This document shows, piece after piece, positions 1 to 11,900 of a DNA stretch of 64,000 nt (the stretch's first letter is position 1; each line of letters starts with the position of its first letter). The notes beneath the pieces are model-generated. The model was not told where the DNA came from, did no database searches, and worked only from the letters and a program-made list of their open reading frames with translations. The stretch is from Hippophae tibetana. Lineage: Eukaryota; Streptophyta; Magnoliopsida; Rosales; Elaeagnaceae. The stretch covers positions 44,957,452 through 45,021,451 of the forward strand of contig CM072811.1 in NCBI GenBank assembly GCA_037013495.1, in the 5' to 3' direction. A program made the translations under genes and the position numbers.

Positions 1-1622
1 AACCAACCACTTTTACTGAAGCTTTCAATGATCCAAAATGGCGGCTTGCCATGAAACAAGAACTGGATGCTCTTGAAACTAATGGCACTTGGATGCTTCA
101 ACAGCTTTCTCCAAACAAGAAACCAATTGGTTGTAAATGGGTCTACAAAATCAAGTATAATCCTGATGGTTCTGTGGAACGATACAAGGCTCGGTTAGTG
201 GCCAAAGGATACAGTCAGATTGAAGGTTTTGACTACCAAGAAACTTTTGCACCAGTAGCCAAACTTGTCACTGTTCGGCTTCTCCTTGCCGTTGCTGTTA
301 TTCAAAATTGGCATCTTCGACAACTCGATGTCAACAATGCTTTTCTCTATGGTGATCTTCATGAAGATGTTTACATGTCCCTTCCACCTGGATTCGGACG
401 AAAGGGGGAAACACGAGTATGTAAGCTACATAAATCTTTGTATGGACTCAAACAAGCCTCACGACAGTGGTTCATCAAGCTATCAACAACACTTAAGCTA
501 GTTGGTTTTAACCAATCCAAGTATGATCACTCACTGTTCGTCCGAACCCGTGGTAATTCCTTCTCTGCTCTCCTTGTCTATATAGATGATATAATCATAA
601 CAGGAAACAATATACAAGACATTGAAGAAATTAAGAATCATCTCATGAGACAATTCAAGCTTAAAGATCTCGGTGAATTAAAGTATTTTTTGGGCATAGA
701 AGTTTCACGTTCCAGGAAGGGAATTGTTCTGTCACAACGCAAGTACGCACTTGAAATATTGGATGACATGGGTTATCTTGGTGCCAAATCTGCCAATTCA
801 CCTATGGAACAAAATTTATCCCTCAGCAAGGTTGAAGGGGAATTCATCAGTAATCCCACATCCTATCGAAGACTTGTTGGGAGATTAATATACTTGACCA
901 TCACAAGGCCCGACTTAGTGTATGTTGTGCACATTCTCAGTCAATATATGGATAAACCACGACAACCACATTTGAAAGCAGCTCAACGAGTGCTACGATA
1001 TGTCAAGAACACACCAGGGCAAGGTCTCTTTTTCTCAGCAACTAGTTCATTACAACTAAATGCTTTTTGTGATGCAGATTGGGCAAAATGCACAGATACA
1101 AGATGATCAACCACAGGATATTGTATGTTTCTTAGAAACTCGCTAATTTCTTGGAAGACTAAGAAACAAAATACAGTCTCACGATCAAGTGCAGAAGCAG
1201 AATATCGCTCTATGGTAGCAGCATGTTGCGAAGTAACCTGGTTACGATATATTCTGGATGATTTGGGTATCAAACACTCCCAACCAACCAAGTTATATTG
1301 TGACAATCAAGCAGATCTTCACATTGCATCAAATCTAGTGTTTCATGAGCGAATCAAACACATAGAGATCGATTGCCATCTAGTAAGAGAAAATATTCAA
1401 GCTGGAATGATCAAAACTTATCATATCTCTACATTAGAGCAACCAGCAGATATATTTACAAAATCCCTGAGTTTTCCACAGTTCTCAAGCTTACTTAACA
1501 AGTTAGGAATAATTAACATATATTCTAACTTGAGGGGGAATTTTAAAGAACATGATATCCAGCTGGTGACAACCAACACACCAGCTGGAAGTAGCCACCA
1601 AGCTGTTGGTGGGGAAGGATAG
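1..1622 (+). pseudogene. Ty1/copia pol 3' part (reverse transcriptase-RNase H), copia-1
   Basis: Partial polyprotein of a copia retrotransposon, entering from the left window edge. Visible parts in order: the RT start ([23 protein letters not shown]), the [12 protein letters not shown] motif, the catalytic YIDD box at about 580-591, the linker motif LKYFLGIEV, and RNase H with its acidic residues in [15 protein letters not shown] and YCDNQAD. The frame is continuous except for one TGA at 1104-1106, inside a motif that normally reads TRRSTTGYC, so the change looks like CGA to TGA. After the stop the same frame resumes and runs through the C-terminal [16 protein letters not shown] motif. A purine tract (TTGAGGGGGAA) at about 1530-1540 probably marks the PPT. 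The frame stays open to 1622. No protease or integrase is seen because they lie outside the window. Non-functional as it stands. Confidence 0.9.
1559..1588. repeat. 10-bp inverted repeat after the copia-1 PPT
   Basis: CCAGCTGGTG at 1559-1568 is followed by its exact reverse complement CACCAGCTGG at 1579-1588, with a 10-base loop. It lies just downstream of the probable PPT, so it may be in the start of the copia-1 3' LTR. I cannot define that LTR's far end, because copia-2 begins only 280 bases later and may have inserted into it. Confidence 0.6.
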
Positions 1623-1867
1623 GTTGTCCAAGAACATGCCTCTCCATAATTGTGTTTATTTTTACAAAAACCTTTGATTTTTCAGAAAAAAAACCTTCTC
1701 TAGAAAACAGTAATCATATAGAGCACAACAACACAGAATGATAAAACATTTCAAGCTCACCCCATGCATCATAAAACCTCCTATCAGAATTTTGTGTTAT
1801 CCATAAACTTGGAGATTTCACAATTCTACCACAATATTAAAGTGGTAGTCTCCGTAGATGTAACTTC

Positions 1868-2531
1868 TGATGGACACAACGGGTAAAATAAAACAAATTC
1901 AACATAGTAGAATAATGACACCGAAAATTTAACATGGTTCACCCTTTAATTTGGACTAAGTCTACCCTTTAATTTGGACTAAGTCTACGGGACAAACTCC
2001 GAAAAATATTTCTTCCACTAATAAAATTAATGGGTACAAAGTGAGAGACAATACAATAAATTGAGATAAACCCAAAATAGTGTCACACAAGTATTTCCCA
2101 AACTCACTATTTTGTCACTCCCCTTTTAGAAAAATATCTCAATATTTTTCTAAGATATTCTTTCTCACTTTCTTACACACAACGCTATTTTTCTTCAAAG
2201 GAAATTGTTCCTTTGGCTTTGTTTTGCTTCTCTTCTTATTTTGGTGTGTTGGTGTTTCTCTAAGGCAAAGACATTGCCTATTTATAGGCAAAATTGACAT
2301 CAATCTTAGTTGCACCTACCATTTGTGATTGCACCTACCATTTGTGGTTGCATCTAACATTTGTGGTTATACCTACCATTTGTGGTTATACCTACCATTT
2401 GTGATTATACCTACCATTTGTGGTTATATCTACCATTTATGGTTGCACCTACCAATTGTGGTTGCACTTACCAATTGTGGTTGCACCTACCATTTATGTT
2501 TTCTTCCTCTTAAATGTAGGAGGGACTTACA
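1868..2531 (-). repeat. 3' LTR of copia-2
   Basis: Matches 6668-7231 over its whole length. It is about 100 bases longer for two visible reasons. A unit of about 23 bases (ACCCTTTAATTTGGACTAAG...) is duplicated at about 1943-1992. An 18-base unit with core CACCTACCATTTGTGGTT is repeated about ten times at 2310-2499, against about six times in the other LTR. Confidence 0.93.
2310..2499. repeat. 18-bp minisatellite inside the copia-2 3' LTR
   Basis: About ten imperfect tandem copies of an 18-base unit (core CACCTACCATTTGTGGTT). The 5' LTR carries about six copies at 7086-7197. The array therefore expanded or contracted after insertion. Confidence 0.9.
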
Positions 2532-2547
2532 AATCTCCCTCTCCCGA

Positions 2548-5500
2548 CTACATAAAGGGCTCCACCAATCCAGCAGCTAAACGACAGTATTCAAATTTTT
2601 GTCTTGGGAGAATTTTCGTCAACATGTCTGATCCATTTTCTTCTGTATGGATCTTCTCAAGTTGTAATAGCTTCTTCTCCATTACATCCCTAATCCAGTG
2701 ATATCTCACATAAATATGTTTTGATCTCGAATGAAAGGAGGCATTCTTTCCAAGATGGATAGCACTCTGACTATCACAAAATAACTGATAACTGTCTTGT
2801 TGCAACCCAAGTTCTTTCAAGAACTTTTTCATCCATAGCAACTCTTTACATGCTTCCGTTGCTGCTATAAACTCTGCTTCGGTAGTGGACAGTGCAACAC
2901 ATTTTTGTAATTTTGATTGTCATGACACAGCTCCCCCTGTAAATGTAATCAAGTAACCTGAAATGGATTTTCTGGAATCCACATCACCAGCCATATCTGC
3001 ATCTGTGTATCCAACTAACACAGGTTTTTTATTTCCAAAACATAGGCATATTTTGGAAGAACCTCGAAGATACCTGAAAATCCATTTCACTGCAGCCCAA
3101 TGTTCATTTCCAGGATTTGAAAGGAATCTACTCACAATTCCAACTGCATGAGTGATATCTGGCCGTGTACAAACCATGGCATATATTAGACTTCTAACTG
3201 CTGAAGCATATGGAACCTCTTCCATCTCTTCCTTCTCTTTGTCTGTAGAAGGGTTCTGCTTAGAACTTAGCTTAAAGTGATTAGCAAGATGACAACTAAT
3301 TGCTTTAGCCTTATCCATATGAAATCTTTGAAATACTTTATCAATGTACTTCTCCTATGGCAACCATAATTTCTTGACGCCTCTGTCTCTAATAATAGGC
3401 ATGCCAAGAATCTGTTTTGCTGGCCCCAAGTCTTTCATGGCAAAAGACTTATTCAACTGCGTTTTCAAGTTGTTGGTTCTGGAAATATTTCGGTCAATAA
3501 TCAACATATCATCCACATAAAGCAAAAGAATAATGAAATCATTATCAGAGAATTTCTGCACAAAAACACAATAGTCTGAAGTAGTCTTTTTGTAGCCTTG
3601 CTCCCCTATAACAGACTCAAAATTCTTGTACCATTGTCTTGGTGCCTATTTTAAGCCTTTGAGACTTTTCTTCAATTTGCAGACATAATCTTCTTTTCCC
3701 TTTTGTTGAAAACCCTCTGGTTGCTCCATGTATATCTCTTCTTCCAAGTCACCATATAGGAAGGCAGTTTTGACATCCATTTGCTCAACCTCCAAGTCAA
3801 GACTTGATGCTAACCCTAGCACAGTACGAATGGATGTCATTTTTACAACTGGAGAAAAAATCTCATCAAAGTCAACACCTTTTCTTTGGTTGAATCCTTT
3901 GACAACCAGTCTGGCTTTGTGTCGCGGACTGGAATTGTGTCCTTCATGCTTCACCCTAAACACCTATTTATTTTTCAAGGCCTTCTTCCATTTGGGCAAT
4001 TTCATTAGCTCAAAGGTTTTGTTCTCATGTAAGGAATTTATCTCATCTTGCATGGCTTCAATCCATTTTTGTTTGGATTCGTCATCCATGGCCTCTTCAT
4101 AATTTTCAGGTTCTCCCCCATCAGTGAAAGTTACATACTCATCTGGAGGATATAAGATAGAGGGTCGTCTCACTCTATCACTTTTTCTTAGTGGAACAGG
4201 AGAAGCCGAAGGTGTTGGCACTTGATAATAAACATTATCATTTCCCTCATGTTCAGAACCAACTTCTATGGGGGCATCATCTTCATCAGGTGGATAAACC
4301 TGGTCTTCATCTCCAACTTGTCTTGGCACTGATGTTGGAGGAATTAATTTCAAATCTGATGAGTCACCATTGGAATTAGGAACATATTTCTTCATTTTGA
4401 TAATATCTTCAATGGTTTCATCTTCAACAAATACAGCATTACGGCTCCTGACAAGTCTCTTTGCAACCGGATCATAAAATCTATAGCCAAATTGATCTTG
4501 ACCATAGCCAATAAAAATACACTGTCTTGTTTTGGCATCAAGTTTAGATCTCTCATCCTTGGGGATATGAACAAATGTTTTGCAACCAAACACTCGTAGA
4601 TGATCATAGGAAACATATTTTCCTGACCATACTTTATCTGGAACATCCATCTTGAGAGGAGTACAAGGTGAAAGGTTCAACACATGTGCAACTGCGAGTA
4701 AGGTTTCACCCCAAAAAGTTTTAGGCAACTTTGCATGTGAGAGTAGACATCTGACTCTCTCCATCAAAGTTCTGTTCATCCTCTCAGCTAAACCATTCAA
4801 CTGCGGTGTCTTTGGAGGTGTCATGTGATGCCGAATACCATGCTTTTTGCAATAAGCATGGAAAGGTCCTGTGTATTCTCCACCATTGTCTGTCCGGATG
4901 CACTTCAGCTTCTTTCCAGTCTGTCTCTCAACCGAGGCATGAAATTCTTTGAAGACATCTAGCACCTAATCCTTTGTCTTTAGAAGATATACCCATGTCT
5001 TCCTTGAATGATCATCAATGAAAGTCACAAAGTATTGAGCACCACCAAGTGACTTTGGCATTGGTCCACACAAATCTGAATGAATCAGATCTAAAATATT
5101 ATTCATTCTAGAAGGAGGGAAGCTCTTGAAAGCAACCCTGTTTTGCTTTCCTGTTAGACAATGAACACATTTCTCCAAATGTACTTCATCCATTCCAGAC
5201 AATATCTTAATTTTGGCTAGACTTGTCAAACCTTTTTCACCCATGTGACTGAGTCTCTTATGCCATAACTCAACTGCATTATCTTTCTCTATGACATTTA
5301 CTATGTCAGTAGAGAGCTTCGTTTATATTATATACAGAGTTGTATGCTTCTCACCTCTAGCCACTACTAAGGAGCCTTTTGTAAGTTTCCATTTGTCATA
5401 AATGAAAGAGCTACAATATCCTTCATTTGCAAGTTTGCGCACAAAGATCAAATTCAGGCGCATATCTGAAATATGCCTGACATCCTTCAGAAATAGTCTA

Positions 5501-6531
5501 GTTCCATTCTCTGTTTCCAAGCAAACGTCTCCTCTGCCTACTACCTTTGACAGGCCTTCATTTCCCATTCTAACAACACTAAAACTTCCAGGTGTGTATG
5601 ATGAGAAAAATTCTCTACGCGATGTAGCGTGAATTGTAGCACCACTATCAATCACCCAGTTGGTCTCGTGTGATGCAATATTGAAAAAATCTTCATCATA
5701 AACGATATTGAACTCATCTATGGTATTTTTTTGTTCATCATCATTGTTGTCATCTTTCTTCATTACTTTGCCTTTGTTCGTTTCTTGTTCCTTCTTGAAC
5801 ACTCGGCAAAATCTCTTAATGTGACCCTTCCTCTTGCAGTGATGGCATTCAACCTTGGCAAATTTGTGTGATTTGCCTCTGCTCTTACTTCTGGATTTTT
5901 GTTCTTTGTACAGTTTCCTTCCTCTAGACTCTATGATAAGGGTTTGTGCTTCTGAATCTCTTTCCTTGTTTTGTTTCTCATATGAGAACAAGGCTTCTAC
6001 AACAACTTCAAACTTTATCTTGTCTTTTGTATAAGTCAGAGTTGTTGTGATATGATTATATGATGAGGGTAGTGATGCCAATAATATCACAGCTTTCTCT
6101 TCATCGCCAAAACTCACATTAAATCTTGCTAAGTGAGAAAGCTTGCTGTTGAAATTGCTAAAATGTTGCATCATGCTCACATTATCTTCCTTCCTCATCT
6201 GATATAGCTTCTTCCACAAATAAAATTTATTGGCAAGGTTCTTTGACATGTACACGTTTTCTAGAGTCTCTCATGTTTCTTTAGCAGTCTTGCAATTTTT
6301 TGATTCAATATTTTGCAAGACACTGTCTGAGAGATTTAGACGAATTGTACTAGCTGCAATCTCATCTATTTCCTCCCATTGTTCCTCGGTGATGGTTGCT
6401 ACCTTCTTTTATTTTCCCAACAACGCCTTATGGACCTTCTGTTGAATGAGAATATCCTTCATCCTCCTTTGCCATAAAGAGAAATTATTGTTGTCATTAA
6501 ATTTCTCAATATCTACCTTTTGGCTTGACAT
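2548..6531 (-). pseudogene. copia-2 gag-pol polyprotein, broken by stop codons only
   Basis: One frame of 1328 codons from ATG at 6531 to a stop at 2548, next to the PPT. In order: Gag start (MSSQKVDIEKFNDNNNFSLW); CCHC zinc knuckle (CHHCKRKGHIKRFC) at about 5850; aspartic protease motif WVIDSGATIHAT; integrase with the HHCC region, DLIHSDLCGPM and RTDNGGEYTG; integrase C-terminus; RT with LLLYVDDMLI at about 3505-3535; RNase H with YTDADMAGD and LFCDSQSAIH. All pieces are in the same phase, so there is no frameshift. Eight premature stops lie at 6409-6411, 6271-6273, 5323-5325, 4966-4968, 3964-3966, 3646-3648, 3355-3357 and 2920-2922. Most replace a family Gln or Trp codon (for example NK-stop-VFRVKHEG where Trp is usual). 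It could not make a functional polyprotein. Confidence 0.93.
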
Positions 6532-6654
6532 TTTTTTTCGCTGTGTTTCTTTTTCTATAAATAAATGTGTCCTGGACCTAATAAAATCTTTTCTGATGTG
6601 GCAGATCAGTCTATGCTGCAACCATAGAGCATATTAAGAATTTTACTACACAAA

Positions 6655-6665
6655 CTCTGATACCA
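6655..6665 (-). other. Primer-binding site of copia-2 (initiator tRNA-Met)
   Basis: The minus strand reads TGGTATCAGAG, the canonical plant LTR-element PBS complementary to the 3' end of initiator tRNA-Met, two bases inside the 5' LTR. Confidence 0.93.
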
Positions 6666-6667
6666 GT

Positions 6668-7231
6668 TGATGGGCACAGTGGGTAAAATAAAATGAATTC
6701 AACAGAGTAGAATAATGACACGAAAATTTAACGTGATTCACCCTTTAATTTGGGTTAAGTCCACGGGACAAACTCCAAAAAATATTTCTTCCACTAATAA
6801 AATTAATGGGTACAAAGTGAGAGGTAATACAACAAATTGAGATAAACCCAAAATAGTGTCACACAAGTATTTTCCAAACTCACTATTTTGTCACTCCCTT
6901 CTTAGAAAAATATCCCAATATTTTTCTAAGATATTCTTTCTCACTTTCTTACACACAACACTATTTTTCTTCAAAGAAAATTGTTCATTTGGTTTTGTTT
7001 TGCTTCTCTTCTTGTTTTGGTGTGTTGTGTTTTTCTAAGTCAAAAACATTGTCTATTTATAAGCAAAATTGCACATCAATATTAGTTGCACCTACCATTT
7101 GTAATTGCACCTAACATTTGTAGTTATACCTACCATTTGTAGTTACATCTATCATTTATGGTTATACCTACCAATTGTGATTGTACCTACTATTTATGTT
7201 TTCTTCCTGTTAAATGTATTAGGGACTTACA
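6668..7231 (-). repeat. 5' LTR of copia-2
   Basis: Partner of 1868-2531. Shared blocks include the ends (TGATGG at the inner edge, GGGACTTACA at the outer edge) and the long stretch around 6770-6990. Differences are scattered substitutions plus the repeat-number change described for the 3' LTR, so the insertion is not recent. Confidence 0.93.
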
Positions 7232-8540
7232 AATTCTTCCATTAAAAAGATGGTTATAAGAATACATTTCTTAATATGAGATGAGGAAGAGAGAAAAAAG
7301 GAGATGAAAAACTGATTTCAACTTCCAGCAGCTATAAACAACAGAAAATGGCGCCAGTAAGACTCTTATGGTGCTAAAAAAGATTGGAAAACATTCATCT
7401 AGGCGGGAAGGATAACAAATACTCATTTTACCCCTATTTAAAAAGCCTTATTGGAGCTATTTTGCCCGTTATTATTTAAAAAAATTAGAGTAATTTTTAA
7501 AAATATATATAAATACTAAATAAGAACATTTTTTTATCAAAAATATTAAAAAAAATCCTTTTAAAATATAAATAATAAGCAAAACTTTTAATAAAATATT
7601 GGTAAAAAAATTGCCAAACCCTTTTTTATCCAGTGGCATTTTTGAAACTTTCAGTGAAAATTTCCACTTTTCCCCGTAAATATTTAACGTGGTGATAAGA
7701 ATCTCATCCCGGATCCACTCGTCACATTAATTAACAACCTTACTCACAATCACTATCCTCTTACATCAGCATCACGTGACCGTTCACCTCCCTTCCTAAT
7801 CTTCCGTCTCTGCCACAAGCCATCTCATAACTCGAACATTAGGATACTCTCCTCCATATTCATATTATATTTTTTTAATTAAAAATTAAGTATTTATATT
7901 TAAAAAATAAAAACATTAATCTTACATTTCATTACTAAATTACTGTCCACTTTATAAATAATTAATGAATATAATAAAATATCGAGGATAGGAGACAGCA
8001 ATTATAAATTTATAGCAAAATTGTGAATTTTCACATTATTTTTAAACAAAAGCTATTTCATTATCTTTTAAATTGTTCGTTTATTACAAAAACTTATGAG
8101 ATTGTTTTTCTTTTTCCTTCATAATTTTTTTTTATTTTATGTTTTATTGATTTTAATTTACATTATATTCATAATTGCTTTATATATTTCAATTAATACA
8201 GAAACAAAATTGTAGTACCGTATACTCTCCAACTTAAAATAAGTAATATAAAATCACGTGAGAGTCACCTGAGCTTGGCTTACAAAAAAAATTGCTTCGT
8301 GAGTTAACAGAGCTTAAAAAAAAATTCATATTTGCTAACAAATGCAAGCTTCTTTCTCTACGACTCTTCAAAAGTGGAATCATTAATGACTTTATGTTAT
8401 AAGTTTAATAATCAACAAAAAGAGAAAAATAATAGAAACATAAATTAAAAGCATTGGCGTTCTTTATAATTTACTAGAACATAAATTAAAACATCATATA
8501 TGATATAACTAACAGACAAGTTAAATATAAGCTTGGATAG
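7232..8540. other. Intergenic, no gene seen
   Basis: AT-rich DNA between copia-2 and the 3' end of the helicase gene. No frame has family resemblance. A CACGTG G-box core occurs near 7793 but is not next to a start of any gene I can identify. Confidence 0.6.
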
Positions 8541-8625
8541 ATCCTGCTACTGCTTGGAATGTAAAACCACCTTCTTTAGTCCGAGCAAAGGTCCCATTCT
8601 TGACTTCACCCAATCTGCACAGCTC

Positions 8626-8631
8626 TTTATT
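8626..8631 (-). terminator. Candidate poly(A) signal of the helicase gene
   Basis: The minus strand reads AATAAA about 290 bases after the helicase stop codon, a plausible near-upstream element. Plant signals are loose, so this is tentative. Confidence 0.4.
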
Positions 8632-8917
8632 TTAATCAAATATTGCAATTTCATTAGCCAATTCATCTTTCCATTTAAATTTGCATATAGTAAAACTTCC
8701 AAAAGTATATGATTGGATAATACAATCCCAGGGTATACAGCACAAACACCAAAAATAACTGATAACCTGCTATGTGGAAAGACGAGATAAGAAACCGGGG
8801 AAAAGCTTGTATCTCCCGAGTTCTTGCTGGCCTCATGGTCGGTACAGTTCACAGCCCAGGAAGCAATATTTGAGAGTCTGCAAGCATGCTATTTGAGCAG
8901 AAATTCGCATTCAAGCA

Positions 8918-11900
8918 TCATATCAATTGTTTGTTTTCTTCTAGCAGCAAACTTATTATGGAGTCCATGACATCATTAGAAGAAACAATAACATCCACAG
9001 GCTTTCTAATCAAATCCCTCAAAATAGAGTTAAGCATCCTTCTAAGTTCCTTGAACAGAACAGCAGTTTGCGCTGGTGCTCTCACTTTTAACCATCCGTC
9101 GATGATGACAAGCCCAGTCTGATGATGAATGTCAATGGAGCCACCAAACAGCAGAATAGGGTAAGGTGAGATGACAGTGGTATCTCGCAGAAAAACTTTG
9201 GTGGTTTCAGCTTTTTCAAGAAAGACAATAAAAGGATAGCCAAATTCTTTTAATCGATGGTTGATGGAAGAAGGGTGTATATGAACTTGTCTTCGTCCAT
9301 CATGCCAGACTGGAAGATCCTTTTTGGCAAAACCAATTTCACGGAAAGCAACATTAGGGTACAAACCTGCACATAGCAATGCCTTTACTATTGATGGATG
9401 AATCGAATTCTTATTGAAAGGTTGTGTTACATCAGAAAGCCAAGAATCAAGGTTCTCTCTCTTTCGCCTGTCAACCTGGTAAGGTTCAGGAAGATTGATG
9501 AGGCCAATATCTGACAACAATGTTCCAAACTGTATCCTCATATCTCTTATCATATACATAACTGAACTGCTTAAAAAATTTGAATCACAAAAACTCCGTG
9601 CTGCTTTGACCCCCTTCTCACACAGAGTCTTTTCCCACTTACTATATGCAATGGCCATTAAAAGATGATCTGATTGCCAATCACCATTACATGGGTCACT
9701 CCAACCATCCACCTTATCAGTCAAAAGTGACAATTTTGCCCTTTCAACATTTTGCTCCTTATCTTTTGGATAAACAAATGGAGATTTGTAGCTCAAAAAT
9801 GCAGAAATCGAGAGAATCGGAGACAGGCAACCAAATATTGCACCATATAGCATCATCTTCCCAATCAAAACATCAACAGGAAGTTTTGCCAAATGATGTC
9901 CAAGAGGTGTCAGCAGTTCATCCCCTTCAAGAGCACCAACCTCGTATAAAAGTGAACTTGCTGAGGTGATAGACTCCTCCTTGGGAGGTTCTAATGCCTC
10001 GGACAAAAATGGTTTTATATATCCCAGAGAAAGTGATTTAATTTGTAAACAAAGCTCCACTAATGGCATTCGAAGCATCTCTGGAATCTGATAAGGGCGC
10101 ATGAGTTTTTCAAACCGATAGCGTGTATACAAGCAAAAGCAGATTCCAGGTTTAACACGCCCAGCTCTTCCCCGCCGTTGCTTGGCATTTGCTCGAGATA
10201 TCCAATCCTCAACCATGCTTGATAATTTCTTCTGTGGATTGTAACGACTCTCCTTGTGTTTTCCACAATCAATAACATAAACCACGTCATCTATTGTAAT
10301 ACTGGTCTCTGCAATGTTTGTAGCTACAATGACCTTACGTATGTTCTCAGGAGGCTGTAAAAACACCTTCTTTTGATCATTTGATGCAACAGATGAATGT
10401 AGGGGAAGAATCCAATCAGAAGATGCTCCACCAAATCGGTATGAAGAAGTTAGTCTTTCAACAAATGTGTAAATTTCAGTGACACCAGGCAAAAATATAA
10501 GTATAGCACCCTCACTACATGTCTCATCAATGTGACACACTAAATCTTCAAGAAGATCATAATCGATGACATCTTCACACAATCTTCTCAAATTTTGTCG
10601 TGTGTGCTCGTTATATGATTGGTATAAATCTGGAATATAATAGGGATTAACATACTCTTGAAGAGAATCATCACCCCATGCAGATAAGGCAAGATTCTTC
10701 TTCCCCCTATGATGGCTTACCGGACCTCTCTGTTGAATGTTTGATTTTTCATATCCTAAAGATGCTAGAGAATCTGATGCAAGACGATAGTCCAGACTTT
10801 CATACACATCCTCAAGAAAGTATGTCGTTACGGGATGTGTTCTTCCCTGAGCAGTAATGACTGGGCAACTCCCGAAATAATTTGAAAACAAAGTTGAATC
10901 AACAGTTGCAGACATAAGAATAACTTTCAGTTTTGGGGTCTTTTGAGCAGATTGCTTCGCAATTAAATTCTTTAAAATAATGAGCAAAAAATCTCCCAGA
11001 AGGGATCTTTCATGCACTTCATCAACTATGACATGGGTAACACCAGTCAAGTTTCCATCCCCCATAATTCTCCTCAAAAGAATACCTGTTGTACAAAAAA
11101 GAAGCTTCGTTTTTTCATTCCTTGCACTATCAAGACGAACTTGATAACCAACTAGGGAGCCATATGAACCAGGTGGAGGTTCACAGCGCTCATCTGCAAC
11201 CCTATCGGCTACAGAAATAGCTGCTATTCTCCTTGGTTGTGTGCATATGATGTTGCAGTTTCCACCATATCCAGATTTGACCATATCATCCAAGATAAAT
11301 TGTGGAACCTGAGTTGTTTTCCCCGAACCTGTTTCTCCACAAACAACAAGAACATTGCTCTCTTTTAGATGTTGCAATATGTCATCCTTTAAATTTGCAA
11401 TAGGTAGTGCAGCTCTAGTTTTCAACATTTCTTTGTATTTATGCATTTTCATTTTAATCTCTTGTTGTTGTCTCAAATAGGAGCTATCCAATTCTTTGAG
11501 ATTTTTTTCAACTACTAGATCAACACCAACAACAGTTGAATCCTTATTTGCTTCAAAATCAAGCTGTTGAGAGTTTTCAGGAAAAATATCAACTGAAATT
11601 TCAGCAGGAGCTCTAGAAGAACCACTTGCATCTAACAGTGATTCCACAAATCTAGTCCTTCGATCTTTCTCTCCATCTTCTATGCTAGTTGATGATTCTC
11701 CTAGCTTCCACTGAATGACCAGAGAAGCATAAGGCTCTGAAATTACAAGATGACTCGGGAGACCAGGAAAAAGGCGAAAAAGAGCAAAAGCTGCCACTTT
11801 ATTTTGTGCATCCTCAGCAGATTCAAAAGTTTCACCTTCGTCTGGGAGTTGAATAGTGCTTAGTCCCCCAGCAACTCTGCTCTTACCCCTCCCACTAGCT

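Larger units (their letters stand above)
1868..7231 (-). mobile_element. Complete Ty1/copia LTR retrotransposon, copia-2
   Basis: A full element in minus orientation. The 3' LTR lies at 1868-2531 and the 5' LTR at 6668-7231. The sequence at 6655-6665 is the complement of TGGTATCAGAG, the usual initiator-tRNA-Met primer-binding site, two bases inside the 5' LTR. A polypurine tract (GGGAGAGGGAGA on the minus strand, about 2534-2545) abuts the 3' LTR. LTR ends read TG...CA in element orientation. Flanking bases ACTTC (1863-1867) and AATTC (7232-7236) match at 4 of 5, consistent with an aged target-site duplication. The internal gag-pol is listed separately. Its domain order (gag, protease, integrase, RT, RNase H) defines copia, and its length of 1328 codons is in the range I know for Tnt1-type elements. 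Confidence 0.95.

Noticed and set aside
2310..2499. Regular short repeats that could suggest a CRISPR array
   Set aside because: Eighteen-base units are head to tail without spacers, lie inside an LTR, and the genome is eukaryotic.
6655..6665. tRNA gene suggested by the CTCTGATACCA match
   Set aside because: Only the 3' end of initiator tRNA-Met is matched and it sits beside an LTR, so it is a PBS. The same applies to 18772-18781, 26204-26214, 38080-38092 and 59210-59221.
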